Below, piece after piece: positions 17,939 to 27,827 of a stretch of 64,000 bases of DNA. The stretch is from Kocuria dechangensis (GTDB lineage: Bacteria; Actinomycetota; Actinomycetes; Actinomycetales; Micrococcaceae). Both the position numbers and the translations under genes were made by a program. The notes below the pieces were generated by a model. That model was not told the origin of the DNA. It saw only the letters and a list, made by a program, of their open reading frames with translations, and did no database searches. The DNA lies in the NCBI RefSeq assembly GCF_014636775.1, contig NZ_BMEQ01000002.1, forward strand, positions 248,001 through 312,000. Direction: 5' to 3'. Numbering within the stretch: the stretch's first letter is position 1; every line of letters begins with the position of its first letter.

Positions 17939-18714
17939 GCTTCTCCTCCGGCCTCGGCCTCCCAGGCGGCGTGGGCGTCCCGCGTCCTGGTGGGCCGGTA
18001 GGTCTCCCGCATCGCCTGGAACGCCGTGTTGCGCTGCTGGGCCAGGAACTCCGCGGAGAGGTCTGTGGCGGCGTCTTGGCGGGCCCGGTCGCGGGCGGCG
18101 GTGATCGTGCCCATGATCTTCTCCGCGGCCGCGGATCCGCCCTTCAGGTAAGCCTCGCGGACCTCCCGGTCCTGGTGGTACAGGTACTGCTCGGTGGTCT
18201 GCCCGCGGGTGGCGTCGAACGGGGCGTCGGAGAGCTCGTAGACCATGGCGGCCACCCAGTCCAGGCGGGCGTCGACCTCCTGCCGCCGGCGCGGGGTGAC
18301 GGCCAGGTGCCGGGCCTCCCAGACCTCCCGGCCGTGCCGGCGCAGCCGGTCGACGGTCCAGTCGGGCCGGGGCAGCACGTCCAGCGCCGAGGAGCCGAGC
18401 GCCGAGGGGCTGAGCGTCCTGGCCCGCGTCGGGGTGGGGTCGAGGCGGAGCTGCCACTGGAGCCAGGCCGTGCGCATGTCCTCCTCGCCGGCCTTCCACG
18501 CCTGGGCGAGGACCTTGCCGTCGGTGCGCTGCGCGTGCGAGTGCTCCATGCCGTTGAGCCCCCTGTTCAGGGAGGAGGTCACGGTGCGGAAGAGGACGTA
18601 GAGGAGGCGCAGGGTCAGGACGAGCACGCCCAGGACGCCGAAGAACAGGCCCAGGACGCGGACGAGCTCCAGAAGCCCTGGCAGAAGCGTCGGCAGTGAG
18701 GTCGTCGTGGTCAT
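17935..18714 (-). CDS. unknown membrane-anchored protein, first gene of coupled operon
   Basis: A 259-residue protein with one long N-terminal hydrophobic segment (about 8-43) and a soluble, charged, mainly helical remainder (about 60-259) rich in Arg, Glu and Ala. No domain recognised. It heads a three-gene unit with the DUF1524-Excalibur lipoprotein and TM2 protein, all joined by overlapping stop/start codons. That arrangement suggests the soluble part lies in the cytoplasm and the three act together at the envelope (inference). Confidence 0.8.
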   Translation of the reverse strand: MTTTTSLPTLLPGLLELVRVLGLFFGVLGVLVLTLRLLYVLFRTVTSSLNRGLNGMEHSHAQRTDGKVLAQAWKAGEEDMRTAWLQWQLRLDPTPTRARTLSPSALGSSALDVLPRPDWTVDRLRRHGREVWEARHLAVTPRRRQEVDARLDWVAAMVYELSDAPFDATRGQTTEQYLYHQDREVREAYLKGGSAAAEKIMGTITAARDRARQDAATDLSAEFLAQQRNTAFQAMRETYRPTRTRDAHAAWEAEAGGEA

Positions 18715-18959
18715 GATGGGGTCCCCCGGACAGGTGCAACTACTTGATGGGGAGCCTATCTACATTCTTTTGCATGTTGGAGAGCGTGACCGAAGTGGGG
18801 ACACCTCTGACGGCTGTCACAGCGGGGCCTTCCTCCGGGCGGACCTCTCCGGATCTCCCGACTGCTCGGAAAAAGCCCTTGTGCCGGGGCCTGTTCGGAT
18901 ACCGGGACAGGGGCTTCCTCGCGGGGGTCCTGTCGATTACGGGTGAACCAGGCGGTAGC

Positions 18960-18990
18960 GTGAACGGCGTCACACTCCTGTGCCGTTCAC
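18960..18990. promoter_or_regulatory. inverted repeat GTGAACGGC-N13-GCCGTTCAC
   Basis: Perfect 9-bp arms with a 13-base spacer, 28 bases before the alcohol dehydrogenase GTG. It lies in the 303-base divergent region 18715-19017 with no T-run after it, so a repressor operator is more likely than a terminator. No other structure was recognised in that region. Confidence 0.5.
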
Positions 18991-19017
18991 CCTTGCTGCT
19001 GATTGCGGAGGTCCGTC

Positions 19018-20121
19018 GTGAAGATTCGTGGAGCCGTCCTGGAGACCATGGAGGCCCAGCCCCCGTACGCCGAGTCCAAGCCGCTGCGTGTCGAGGAGCT
19101 CGAGCTCACCGACCCCGGCCCCACCGAGCTGCGCGTGCGGATCACGGCGGCCGGCGTGTGCCACTCCGACCTCTCCGTGGTGAACGGCAACCGGCCGCGG
19201 CCCCTGCCGATGCTGCTGGGGCACGAGGCGGCCGGCGTCGTCGAGGTCGTGGGCTCGGACGTCACGGATCTGGTGGAGGGCCAGCACGTGGTCATGGCGT
19301 TCCTGCCGCGGTGCGGCAAGTGTGCCGCGTGCAAGACCGAGGGGCTGCTGCCGTGCACGGTCGGCTCGAAGGCCAACGCCGCGGGCACCCTCATGGAGGG
19401 GTCGATGCACCTCTCCGACGAGCGCGGCCCCGTCTACCACCACCTGGGGGTCTCCGGGTTCGCCACGCACGCCGTGGTCGACCGGCGCTCCGTGGTCCCC
19501 GTGGGCGACGACGTCCCCGCCCCCATCGCGGCCGTCATGGGCTGCGCGGTGCTCACCGGGGGAGGGGCCGTCATCAACGCGGCGACGGCCACCGCCGACG
19601 ACGCCGTGGCGGTGATCGGCCTCGGCGGCGTGGGGCTGGCCGCGCTGCTGGTGGCGAAGGCGGTGGGCTGCCGCCGCGTGATCGCGGTGGACGCGCTGGC
19701 GGAGAAGCTGGAGCTGGCGAAGTCGTTCGGCGCGGACGAGGTGTACACCCCGGACGAGGTGCTGCAGCTCGAGGAGAAGCCGCGCGTGGTGATCGAGGCC
19801 GCAGGGCACCCGCGGGCGTTCGAGACGGCGTTCAACGCCACCGCCGTGGGCGGGGTGACCGTCACGGTGGGCCTGCCGGCACCGGGCGCCATGTCCCAGA
19901 TCGAGCCGCTGAAGATCACTGCCGAGGCGCGGCAGATCATCGGCAGCTACCTCGGTTCGGCCGTGCCGGCGGTGGACATCCCCCTGTACGAGGAGATGTG
20001 GCGCGAGGGCCGGCTGCCGCTAGAGAAGCTGATCACGTCCCACATCACGCTGGACCAGATCAACGAGGCGATGGACGAGCTGGATGCGGGGCGGGCGGTG
20101 CGGCAGGTGATTGAGTTCTGA
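19018..20121 (+). CDS. zinc-dependent alcohol dehydrogenase
   Basis: Medium-chain alcohol dehydrogenase of 367 residues (alcohol to aldehyde with NAD or a bound cofactor). Zinc ligands are visible: Cys in AAGVCHSDLS, GHEAAGVV, and the structural-zinc loop CGKCAACKTEGLLPC. The Rossmann motif is VIGLGGVGLAA. It resembles the class III/NDMA-dependent group but lacks firm distinguishing marks. GTG at 19018 is chosen because GGAGGT lies 5 bases before it. Confidence 0.9.
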   Translation: MKIRGAVLETMEAQPPYAESKPLRVEELELTDPGPTELRVRITAAGVCHSDLSVVNGNRPRPLPMLLGHEAAGVVEVVGSDVTDLVEGQHVVMAFLPRCGKCAACKTEGLLPCTVGSKANAAGTLMEGSMHLSDERGPVYHHLGVSGFATHAVVDRRSVVPVGDDVPAPIAAVMGCAVLTGGGAVINAATATADDAVAVIGLGGVGLAALLVAKAVGCRRVIAVDALAEKLELAKSFGADEVYTPDEVLQLEEKPRVVIEAAGHPRAFETAFNATAVGGVTVTVGLPAPGAMSQIEPLKITAEARQIIGSYLGSAVPAVDIPLYEEMWREGRLPLEKLITSHITLDQINEAMDELDAGRAVRQVIEF

Positions 20122-20136
20122 GCTGAGCGTCTTTTC

Positions 20137-23100
20137 TTATGCGTCCAGGGTGGCCGCTGAGGGGGCGACCGTACTTGCTGCTGTGAAGACCGTAGGCGGC
20201 ATAGGCCGGCGCAATCGCCAAATAATCGACATGGGCTTGGAACCCTCGTGAGACACATAGTCCACCGGTCCGAGGAATACGTAAGGAGACGTCCCCGCCT
20301 CGTTGGTTTGCGTCTCACGGACGAAAAGCATGATGCTACTGCCTTGGCGAGCATGATGCTGGTAGCGCTGACCCACGGGAGACTCTGGAGTGGTTTGGTT
20401 CTGGGACTCCCAATGAAAAAGTGTTTCCGAGAGCGCATAGTCCTTGTACATGGTGTTGGGGGAAAGTCCTTTTCTGACTTATTGAGCGTGACTAGAAGGG
20501 CATCGCATTCAGAAGAAGGAATCCACGAAACTCCTTCTCGGACATTGCCGGGAGTACGTTGTCCAACCTCCCCCATGCCGAGCCCGGCCAAGAGTTCTTC
20601 CCGCGTGTAGTGGGCATGGGTTTGAAGAGGAATGTCCTGAAAACCTGGGCCCAGTGGTCGCGGCAAGTTGCGCGCCTTGTCCGCTGTAATGTCAATAATC
20701 TGGTTCAGCTCGTCTCGAACCAGTGGGTGCGAGCAGAGCATGCGGAGGCCCTGTTCAGGCTCGGGTCCACCACTCTTCGCCCCCTGCGGCCAGAACGAGT
20801 AGTAGAGCATCCGAGCACATCGCTGCTGGCGAAGAGACAAGGTCGACAAGAGCGGTGCGTCAGCGCTCAAAAGTTCCTGATAGCCCTGCAGGCGCTCGGG
20901 ATCGTCGACGTAAAGGAAAGAGCGAGCACGTTGTATGAGTCCCAGGAATTCCAGTTCGAGATCAGGCTGTGGCCACGCAACATCGCTGACAATGCTCCCA
21001 GCGCGCCGGAGGGTGCTCCAAGTGGTGGGTCGATTCTCAAATTTCGAGCGTCGATAAATGTCAGTGATGTCGGACATCGAGTCTGAAAGATACTGGCGGA
21101 GGGTGTAGGCCTCGGGCTTTTCCTGCTGTAGCGCCAAGTCCCTGATCTCTTCGACCATTTGGCGAGTCGTGAGGCGCAACTGACGCTTGACGTTCTCCAG
21201 AACTACCTTTTGCGCAACATCATCAAACACAATTTGCGTGCCAGAGGGAAGGAAGGGAAAACCGTCCTCGAGGTCCTTCGCAAGACGAGCCCGGCTTGAT
21301 CCCGTGACAGCCCGGTACTTGAGGTCAAAACGGAAGTCACGGTGTTGGAAGCCGATGAAGTCCAGCACGGTGAGGACCGGCTTGTTTTCTGCAAGGCGCA
21401 AACCTCGACCCAACTGTTGGAGGAAGAGGGTCGCCGACTGTGTGGGCCGAAGCATGAGGATCGTGTCGACCTGAGGAATGTCAAGGCCTTCATTGAAAAG
21501 GTCAACGGCGAACACCGCTCGAAGGTTGCCTCGCTGGAGGGCCTTGAGCGCTTCCCTGCGTTCTTCCCCGGAGCTTTCCGCAGACAAGGCTTGTGAGGGG
21601 AGCCCTGCTTCACTGAACTTTCGTGCCATGTAGTGGGCATGCGCCACTGAGACGCAGAACCCAATGGCCTTCATGCTGTGAGGGTCGAGCACCTTGTCGT
21701 TAAGCGCCTGCAGGATCTTGGCTGTGCGGACGTCATTTCCGGTGTAGACCCCTTCAAGATCAGTTGCCTCGTAGCGTCCTCGTCGGAACTGTAAGGAGGA
21801 AAGGTCCACGTCGTCAGAGACACCAAAGTAGTGGAAGGGTGTCAGTAGCTGCTGTTCGAGGGCATCCCACAGTCGCAGTTCGCTCGCAATGCGTCCGCCA
21901 AAGAACTTTTCCGCTACATCAATTCCATCACCCCGTTCGGGAGTGGCTGTTAATCCGAGGAGTTCCTGGGGGTGGAAGTGCTCGATGACGCGCTGGTAGG
22001 TGGGCGCATCTGCGTGATGAAACTCGTCAATGACAATGACATCAAACTTATTGGGCTCAAAGCGGCCCAATCCACCGGAATTGAGGGACTGGATCGAGGC
22101 AAAAATGTGCTTGCCCCAAGTGGGTTGATATCCGTCCACCATGAGCTCGCCGAAGGCGCCCGCGCGTAGCACTGTGGCATAGGTCTTCCGGGCCTGCTCC
22201 AGAATTTCGCGCCGGTGCGCCACGAAGAGCAGCGACAGCTCATCCCTCGCGGACTCTTGCAGTCTCTTGTAGTCCAGTGCTGCCACGATGGTCTTCCCTG
22301 TGCCAGTTGCGGCCACAATGAGGTTCCGATGGCGGCCATGGATGATTCGTTCGGCCTCGAGCTCCTGCAGCATGAGGGCCTGATAGGGGTAGGGGCGCAC
22401 ATCGAGATGAGCAATGGAGACGTCTCCCGCCACGCGGGCGCCTCCATCAGCAAGCGCTCGTAGTAGGCGCGATTCATCCACGTCAGGGTCGTATGATTCG
22501 AAAGCCTCAGACTCCCAGTAGCTGTCGAATGTGGCCTCGAACTTATGCAGAAGAGCTGGGGTGGACACCGACGACATTCGGACGTTCCACTCCAGACCGT
22601 CCAACATTGCCGCATGGGAGAGGTTGGAGCTTCCCACGTATGCGGTGCTAAATCCGCTTAAACGATGGAACATCCACGCTTTCGCGTGCAGGCGCGTATT
22701 GCGGGTCTCGTAGCTGACCTTAACCTCCGCTCCGTACTTTCGGGCTAAAGCGTTGATGGCTTTAGCGTCACTCGCTCCCATATAGACGGTTGTCAACACC
22801 CGGAACGGCACCCCACGATCTTTGAGAGCGGTGAGTTCCTTGTCCATGACGTGGAGACCGGACCATTTGACGAAAGCAATCAGAAGGTCGACGCGGTCTG
22901 CGCTCTCCAACTCCTTGGCAATTTCGCGCCCGATTTGAGGTTCATGCGGCGTGTTGGTGATCAAGGCGGCGTCCGACAAGGGTGTAGCGGGAGTGCGAGG
23001 CGGGGGGCCCTGGTCCGGTGCAATAGCAAGCAGTTGACGTGGACCAGGTGCAATCCGCCGTACCACCTCCGTCCCGGCACCGAGAGACGACAGAATTCGA

Positions 23101-23327
23101 TTGGCTTCCTCGACGCGCTCCTCTGGTGCTACTGACTCCAGGTGGAACTGGATGCGATCTGCCAGGTAGCGCGTGAGGATGTGCGGGGTATCCGCAGCGC
23201 CGACCTTGGCGATCAGTGCTTTTCCGGCCGGTAGCGATGCGATCCCCTCATGGAGGACTGAATCTTCCAGGAGTTCGTACAAGCCGGGGGAGAGCCGATC
23301 GGTGTCGGCCATGTGGGGGTGCGCCAT
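20137..23327 (-). CDS. PLD-nuclease/SF2 helicase/DUF3427 protein, interrupted by a one-base frameshift
   Basis: A large DNA helicase-nuclease. Residues 1-120 match no known domain. A PLD-type nuclease domain (about 130-270) has HAKAW (H214, K216) and GSSN (232-235). A superfamily 2 helicase follows with AATGTGKT (339-346), DEFH (434-437), LTATPERGDG (459-468) and QLGRGLR. The DUF3427 C-terminus is split: the frame runs off near 20460 and the family ending (YKDYALSETLFHWESQNQTT to near VSHEGSKPMSI) continues in another frame to 20137. Adding one base to the G5 run at 20458-20462 restores a 1063-residue protein. Base composition is clearly more AT-rich than neighbours, so it was probably acquired. 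A stand-alone phage-defence role is plausible but unproven. Confidence 0.85.
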
Positions 23328-23513
23328 GTTCGCAGCTTAGGTCGATGGTCATTAGCAAACACATATGTTGCCTTGATCGCGTGTTGGTGAGTCGGCGGAG
23401 GAGGACTTGCGGCGCCTCAGCGGAAAATCCAGCCGGGTGCCACCATGTCTTCAACGACAGGACTGCCTCGCAGCAGACTGGTGATGTGGGTCAGGCAGCA
23501 CATGGCCCATCTT

Positions 23514-23810
23514 CTAAGTGGTGAGGCAGTTGGCTTTGTCTGGAATTGGCGCGTGGGTCTTTGTGCACACGAAGGGATGGCAGGGGTCGTTGCAGCCAGT
23601 CACGAAGGCACGGAACCGGGCTTGGAGCACCGAGACAGAGGTAATGCCGGTCCGGTGCAAGGTCTGGCGTTTGGTAACGCCAAACCGGATCTCCACGAGG
23701 GAGGACCACGACGTCGAGGTGGGCGTGAAGTGCGAGTGAAACCGAGGATTCTCGGCCAACCAAGCCCTCACCTCAAGGGTCTTGTGCACGGCGTCCAGCA
23801 CGGTCACTCT
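23514..23810 (-). pseudogene. IS630-family transposase remnant (C-terminal fragment)
   Basis: About 99 codons match the end of IS630/Tc1-mariner-type DDE transposases: VRAWLAENPRFHSHFTPTS followed by W..LVEIRFGVTKRQ (the catalytic Glu region) and a short tail. The N-terminal two thirds are missing; upstream in-frame codons are unrelated. No inverted repeats or target duplications were identified. It lies just outside the helicase start in the same lower-GC stretch. Bases 23328-23513 hold no gene. Confidence 0.8.
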
Positions 23811-23950
23811 TTGGTCGCTTGGTGAGAGAAGGTGCCGTGCCGCGCCGCTGGCGGGCGACTGAGTCCCGGCGGCGTACCCTGGACCGTCCGGAGGCGACCG
23901 CCTCCTCGTCGTCCCGTCCTGCCGCGACACCGCACCCAAGGAGACCGCCT

Positions 23951-24490
23951 GTGGAGCTTGAGCCGCTGGAGCCGTTGATCCGCTTCTTCGCCGTGGATCA
24001 TGCCGCCGACCTCACCGGCCTGTCCGACCGGATTCCCGGCTCCGGGTTTCTCTGCTACTACCCCAACGACGAGGAGTACGAGGGCTTCCTCGACGGCGCC
24101 GGGCGGCTGTGGCTGCGCGGCGACGACGCCACTCCCGCCAAGGAACTGCTCGACGTCCTCGAACCTCCGTTCCGCGTTGCCTACCCCGTAGCTCCCGTCC
24201 CCGGGCCGGGCGACGAGACGGTGGTCTCGGCCGGGGTACTGCACACCCCCGAGGAGCTGGAGGCCTACCGCACCCGTTTCGCCGACGCCGACGGCGGCGT
24301 GGACGAGGACCATCAGGCGCACGCCGTGGACGCCAGCGGCCAGCACTGGACCCTGATGCTCGGCGAGGAACCGGGGATCGTCCTCGCTCTCTGCTTCGGC
24401 CGCGACGAGAACGGCGCCCCGTTCTCCGAGCGGACCACCTTCGACGCCGCCACTCTGCCCCTGCCTATCACCGTCGTCGAACTCGACTGA
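23951..24490 (+). CDS. hypothetical protein, acidic, soluble
   Basis: A 179-residue acidic protein with no signal peptide or membrane segment and no domain I recognise. It starts at GTG with a perfect AAGGAGA site 6 bases upstream, which rules out longer versions. GC content returns to the high level of the chromosome here, marking the right edge of the island. Confidence 0.75.
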   Translation: MELEPLEPLIRFFAVDHAADLTGLSDRIPGSGFLCYYPNDEEYEGFLDGAGRLWLRGDDATPAKELLDVLEPPFRVAYPVAPVPGPGDETVVSAGVLHTPEELEAYRTRFADADGGVDEDHQAHAVDASGQHWTLMLGEEPGIVLALCFGRDENGAPFSERTTFDAATLPLPITVVELD

Positions 24491-24648
24491 CAGCAGGCCT
24501 CATGGGATGACGGGACGCCCGGCGGAAATGTGATGCCCCCAGCCGGAGGGAGCGCCCCGACGCTCGGTGTCCCCGCCCAGCGGTAAAGTCGTCCAGACGC
24601 CGCCCAGCCGAGGGCGCGTCCCCGCGACATCTGATCCAGGACCGTGCC

Positions 24649-25485
24649 ATGACCTGTGCTCCGCTGCCCTCCGTGGCGACCCCGACCGCCCTTCCCGTCC
24701 TCGACGGCGGCAGGGGCGAGCCTCTGTGCGCCGGCCTGGACATCGGCGGCACGGCGATCAAGTACGCCCTCGTCGACCCCGTCCGCGGGACCACCGTGGG
24801 GCCCGTGCGGCGTGTCCCCACCCCCTCGCCGGCCACCCCGGCCGCCGTGGTGGCGGCGCTGCGGGGCGTGCTCGAGGAGCTGGAGGACGAGACGCGGTCG
24901 CCCCTGACCGGCGTGGGGGTCGGCGTGCCGGGCATCGTCGACCACGGCGTCGTGCGCTCCGCCGCCCACCTCGACGACTCCTGGCTCGGCGTCGACGCCC
25001 GGCGGCTGCTCGCCGAGGGCCTGGACCGGGAGGTCGCCGTGCTCAACGACGCCGACGCCGCCGGGCTGGCCGAGATGCGCTTCGGCGCCGCCTGCGGCGT
25101 GGACGGCACCGTCCTGCTGATCACGCTGGGCACCGGCATCGGCTCGGCGCTGCTCCTCAACGGGGTGCTGGTCCCCAACACCGAGCTGGGGCACGTCTGG
25201 TTCGAGGGCCGTGACGTCGACGGCTGGGCCGGGGCCTCCGCCCGGATCGCGGAGAACCTGGACTGGCCCACCTACACGGACCGCGTCCAGCGGTACCTGT
25301 CCCACCTCGAGGGCCTGGTCTCGCCGGACCTCATCGTCCTGGGCGGCGGGATCAGCGAGCGCCAGGAGCAGTTCCTGCCGCACCTGGAACTGCGGGCCCG
25401 CGTCGTGCCCGCGCAGCTGCGCAACGCCGCCGGCATCGTCGGGACGGGCCTCCAGGCCCACCTGGCGCACTCTGCACAGCACTGA
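24649..25485 (+). CDS. ppgK: polyphosphate glucokinase (ROK family)
   Basis: Phosphorylates glucose using polyphosphate or ATP. The 278 residues show the ROK phosphate motif [16 protein letters not shown] (28-43), a second glycine loop [14 protein letters not shown], and the PpgK-type strings [15 protein letters not shown] and [10 protein letters not shown]. It lacks the zinc-binding CxCGxxGC motif of ordinary ROK sugar kinases, as PpgK does. It stands alone, with short flanks. Confidence 0.88.
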   Translation: MTCAPLPSVATPTALPVLDGGRGEPLCAGLDIGGTAIKYALVDPVRGTTVGPVRRVPTPSPATPAAVVAALRGVLEELEDETRSPLTGVGVGVPGIVDHGVVRSAAHLDDSWLGVDARRLLAEGLDREVAVLNDADAAGLAEMRFGAACGVDGTVLLITLGTGIGSALLLNGVLVPNTELGHVWFEGRDVDGWAGASARIAENLDWPTYTDRVQRYLSHLEGLVSPDLIVLGGGISERQEQFLPHLELRARVVPAQLRNAAGIVGTGLQAHLAHSAQH

Positions 25486-25714
25486 CGGGCACGACGACGC
25501 CTCCGGGCGCCGCTCCCGTCGCGGCCCGAAACCGGACTCGGTTGTCCGCGGCACGGAACGGCCTTCGCTTGGGCATCGAACCTGTCCAGCGACTACAGTC
25601 GGCCTGTCCACAGGAACCGCTCGGGGGAGCGGAATCACTCCTGGGAAGACAGAGGCCATGCCGCCGGGGAACCGTCCCGGTCGCGCCTCGTCCGTGGGGG
25701 AACGGAGACGCACC

Positions 25715-26596
25715 ATGCACACGAACACTCGATCGACCATGCGCCGCGAGAAACGGCCGGCCCGCCGGGTCGGTCTCGCGGCCGGCCTCCTGGCGCTGCT
25801 CCTCGCGATGGGCGGCTACAGCTCCGTCGCCGCACCGCCGGCGACCGCCGCGGAGGTCGTCGATCCGGCGGCCACTCGCCTCCAGGCGGACCTGGACACG
25901 CTGGCCGCCCAGGTCCCGGGGGAGCTGGGCGTCGTGCTCCTCGACCCGACCGGCGGGCAGGTGGCGGCCCGCAACCCGGACCGCCCCTTCACCAGCGCCA
26001 GCCTGTACAAGCTCTTCCTGGCCCACGCTGTCCTCGACCGGGTCGATCGCGGCCTGATCGCCCTGACGGACACCGTGCCGGGCACGACCCTCACCGTCCA
26101 GGAGGCCGTGGACCGGATGATCACCTGGTCGGACAACATCTCCGGTGCCGCCCTCGGACAGTGGCTCGGGTGGCGGGAGGTCCAGGCGTTCGCGCAGGGG
26201 CAGGGCTTCGAGTCCACGACCTACGACCCGGCCACCGGTGCGGCGGGGACCGTGGCCATGACCACCACGCCGGACGACGTCGCCGACTTCCTCGACCGCC
26301 TGCGGAAGGGCGAGCTGCTCTCCCCGCCGTCGAGCACCCTGCTGCTCGGCTTCCTCACGGCCCAGCAGCTGGACTACGCCCTGTCCACGGGGCTGTCCGC
26401 GGACGTGGAGTTCGCGCACAAGACCGGCCTGCTGATCCAGGTCTCGCACGACGCCGGACTGGTCCGGATCGGCGGGCGCGAGTACGTGGTGGCCGTGCTG
26501 ACGGACGGGTGGTCGGGCTACGACGACGCGAGGCCCTGGTTCCGGACAGCGGGGCAGGCGATCGACGCGTTCGTGCACGCCTCTGCCGCGGCCTGA
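25715..26596 (+). CDS. secreted class A beta-lactamase-fold serine hydrolase
   Basis: A 293-residue exported protein: basic N-terminus, hydrophobic helix (about 19-40) and an ATAAE signal-cleavage region near 46. Penicillin-recognising motifs are present: S96-L-Y-K99, S139-D-N141 and K236-T-G238. No ExxLN omega-loop motif (the deacylating Glu166 of true class A enzymes) is visible between SDN and KTG, so it may be a peptidase-like or penicillin-binding protein rather than a resistance enzyme. GGAG lies 7 bases before the ATG. The stop abuts the convergent ald gene. Confidence 0.85.
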   Translation: MHTNTRSTMRREKRPARRVGLAAGLLALLLAMGGYSSVAAPPATAAEVVDPAATRLQADLDTLAAQVPGELGVVLLDPTGGQVAARNPDRPFTSASLYKLFLAHAVLDRVDRGLIALTDTVPGTTLTVQEAVDRMITWSDNISGAALGQWLGWREVQAFAQGQGFESTTYDPATGAAGTVAMTTTPDDVADFLDRLRKGELLSPPSSTLLLGFLTAQQLDYALSTGLSADVEFAHKTGLLIQVSHDAGLVRIGGREYVVAVLTDGWSGYDDARPWFRTAGQAIDAFVHASAAA

Positions 26597-27715
26597 TCAG
26601 GCGGTAACCAGCTCCGAGTGGTCGGAGAACTCCAGCCCGTGGGCCTCGCTGACCGAGCGGTGGGTGACCCTGCCCGCGGCGGTGTTGAGGCCGGCGGCCA
26701 GCGCGGGGTCGCTGCGCAGGGCGTCGTCGACCCCGCGGTCGGCGAGGGCGGTCACGTAGCGCAGGGTGACGTTGGTCAGGGCGTACGTGGAGGTGCTGGG
26801 CACCGCGCCGGGCATGTTGGCCACGCAGTAGAACAGCGTCTCGTGCACGGGGAAGATCGGGTCCTCGTGGGTGGTGGGGCGGCTGTCCTCGAAGCATCCG
26901 CCCTGGTCCACGGCGATGTCCACCAGCACGCTGCCCGGGGCCATCGCGGCGACCATCCCGTTGGTGACGAGCTTCGGGGCGCGGGCCCCGGGGATCAGCA
27001 CCGAGCCGACGACGAGGTCCGCCTCGGTCACCGCGCGCTCGACCTCGTAGGCGTTGGAGGCGATGGTGGTCAGGCGCCCGGCGTACCGGTCGTCGAGGGC
27101 GCGGAGCCGGTCCACGTCGATGTCCAGGATGCTCACGTCCGCGCCGAGCCCCACGGCCATGGCGGCCGCGTTGGTGCCGGCCACCCCGGCCCCGAGCACG
27201 GTGACCTTGGCCGGGCGCACGCCCGGCACCCCGCCGAGCAGCACGCCCTTGCCGCCGGCCGTGGCGGTCAGCGCGGCGGCTCCGGCCTGCACGGAGAGCC
27301 GGCCCGCCACCTCGCTCATCGGCGCCAGCAGGGGCAGCCTGCCGTCGGCGGTCTGCACGGTCTCGTAGGCGATGGCGGTGACGCCGGCCTCCAGCAGGGC
27401 GGCCGTCAGCTCGGGCTCCGCGGCCAGGTGCAGGTAGGTGAACAGGACGAGGCCCTCGCGGAACCGGTGGTACTCGGCGGCCACGGGCTCCTTGACCTTC
27501 AGCACCATGTCGGCGCGGGCCCACAGCTCGTCGGCATCGGCGACGATCTCCGCCCCGGCGGCGGCGTAGGCCTCGTCGGGGATCCCGGAGCCGGTCCCGG
27601 CGCTGGCCTCGACGAGCACCCGGTGGCCGCGGGTCCGCAGCTCGTGCACGCCCGGGACGGTGAGGGCCACCCGGTACTCGTTGTTCTTCACTTCGCTGGG
27701 CACGGAGATGATCAT
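26597..27715 (-). CDS. ald: alanine dehydrogenase
   Basis: Reversible NAD-dependent deamination of L-alanine to pyruvate and ammonia. The 372 residues match the family length exactly. The N-terminus [23 protein letters not shown] region carries the substrate Arg, [10 protein letters not shown] holds the catalytic Lys, [12 protein letters not shown] the catalytic His, and [15 protein letters not shown] binds NAD. The ATG at 27715 is chosen by family N-terminus and a GGAAGG site 7 bases away. It is divergent from an Lrp-type gene, the usual AldR-Ald layout. Confidence 0.96.
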   Translation of the reverse strand: MIISVPSEVKNNEYRVALTVPGVHELRTRGHRVLVEASAGTGSGIPDEAYAAAGAEIVADADELWARADMVLKVKEPVAAEYHRFREGLVLFTYLHLAAEPELTAALLEAGVTAIAYETVQTADGRLPLLAPMSEVAGRLSVQAGAAALTATAGGKGVLLGGVPGVRPAKVTVLGAGVAGTNAAAMAVGLGADVSILDIDVDRLRALDDRYAGRLTTIASNAYEVERAVTEADLVVGSVLIPGARAPKLVTNGMVAAMAPGSVLVDIAVDQGGCFEDSRPTTHEDPIFPVHETLFYCVANMPGAVPSTSTYALTNVTLRYVTALADRGVDDALRSDPALAAGLNTAAGRVTHRSVSEAHGLEFSDHSELVTA

Positions 27716-27731
27716 GGTGAGCCTTCCGCAG

Positions 27732-27765
27732 GAAACATAAAATGTATGCGTCAAAGCTACGTTTC
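27732..27765. promoter_or_regulatory. imperfect inverted repeat in the ald/Lrp divergent promoter
   Basis: GAAACATA and TACGTTTC (7 of 8 paired) flank an 18-base AT-rich centre, in an otherwise GC-rich window. The position suits binding of the adjacent Lrp/AsnC-type regulator, which in other actinomycetes activates ald. Confidence 0.45.
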
Positions 27766-27827
27766 ATCGCTGTTCCTGTGGGGTTCGTCGACGATCCTTC
27801 GGCAAGAGGTTCGAAAGTGGAGGAATG

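Noticed and set aside
20458-20462. G5 run in the helicase gene as a phase-variation switch
   Set aside because: Five bases is too short for frequent slippage; sequencing error or a fixed mutation is simpler.
23445-23825. 126-codon plus-strand frame beside the helicase
   Set aside because: It is antisense to the IS630 transposase remnant, which gives a clear family match on the other strand; no ribosome site or domain.
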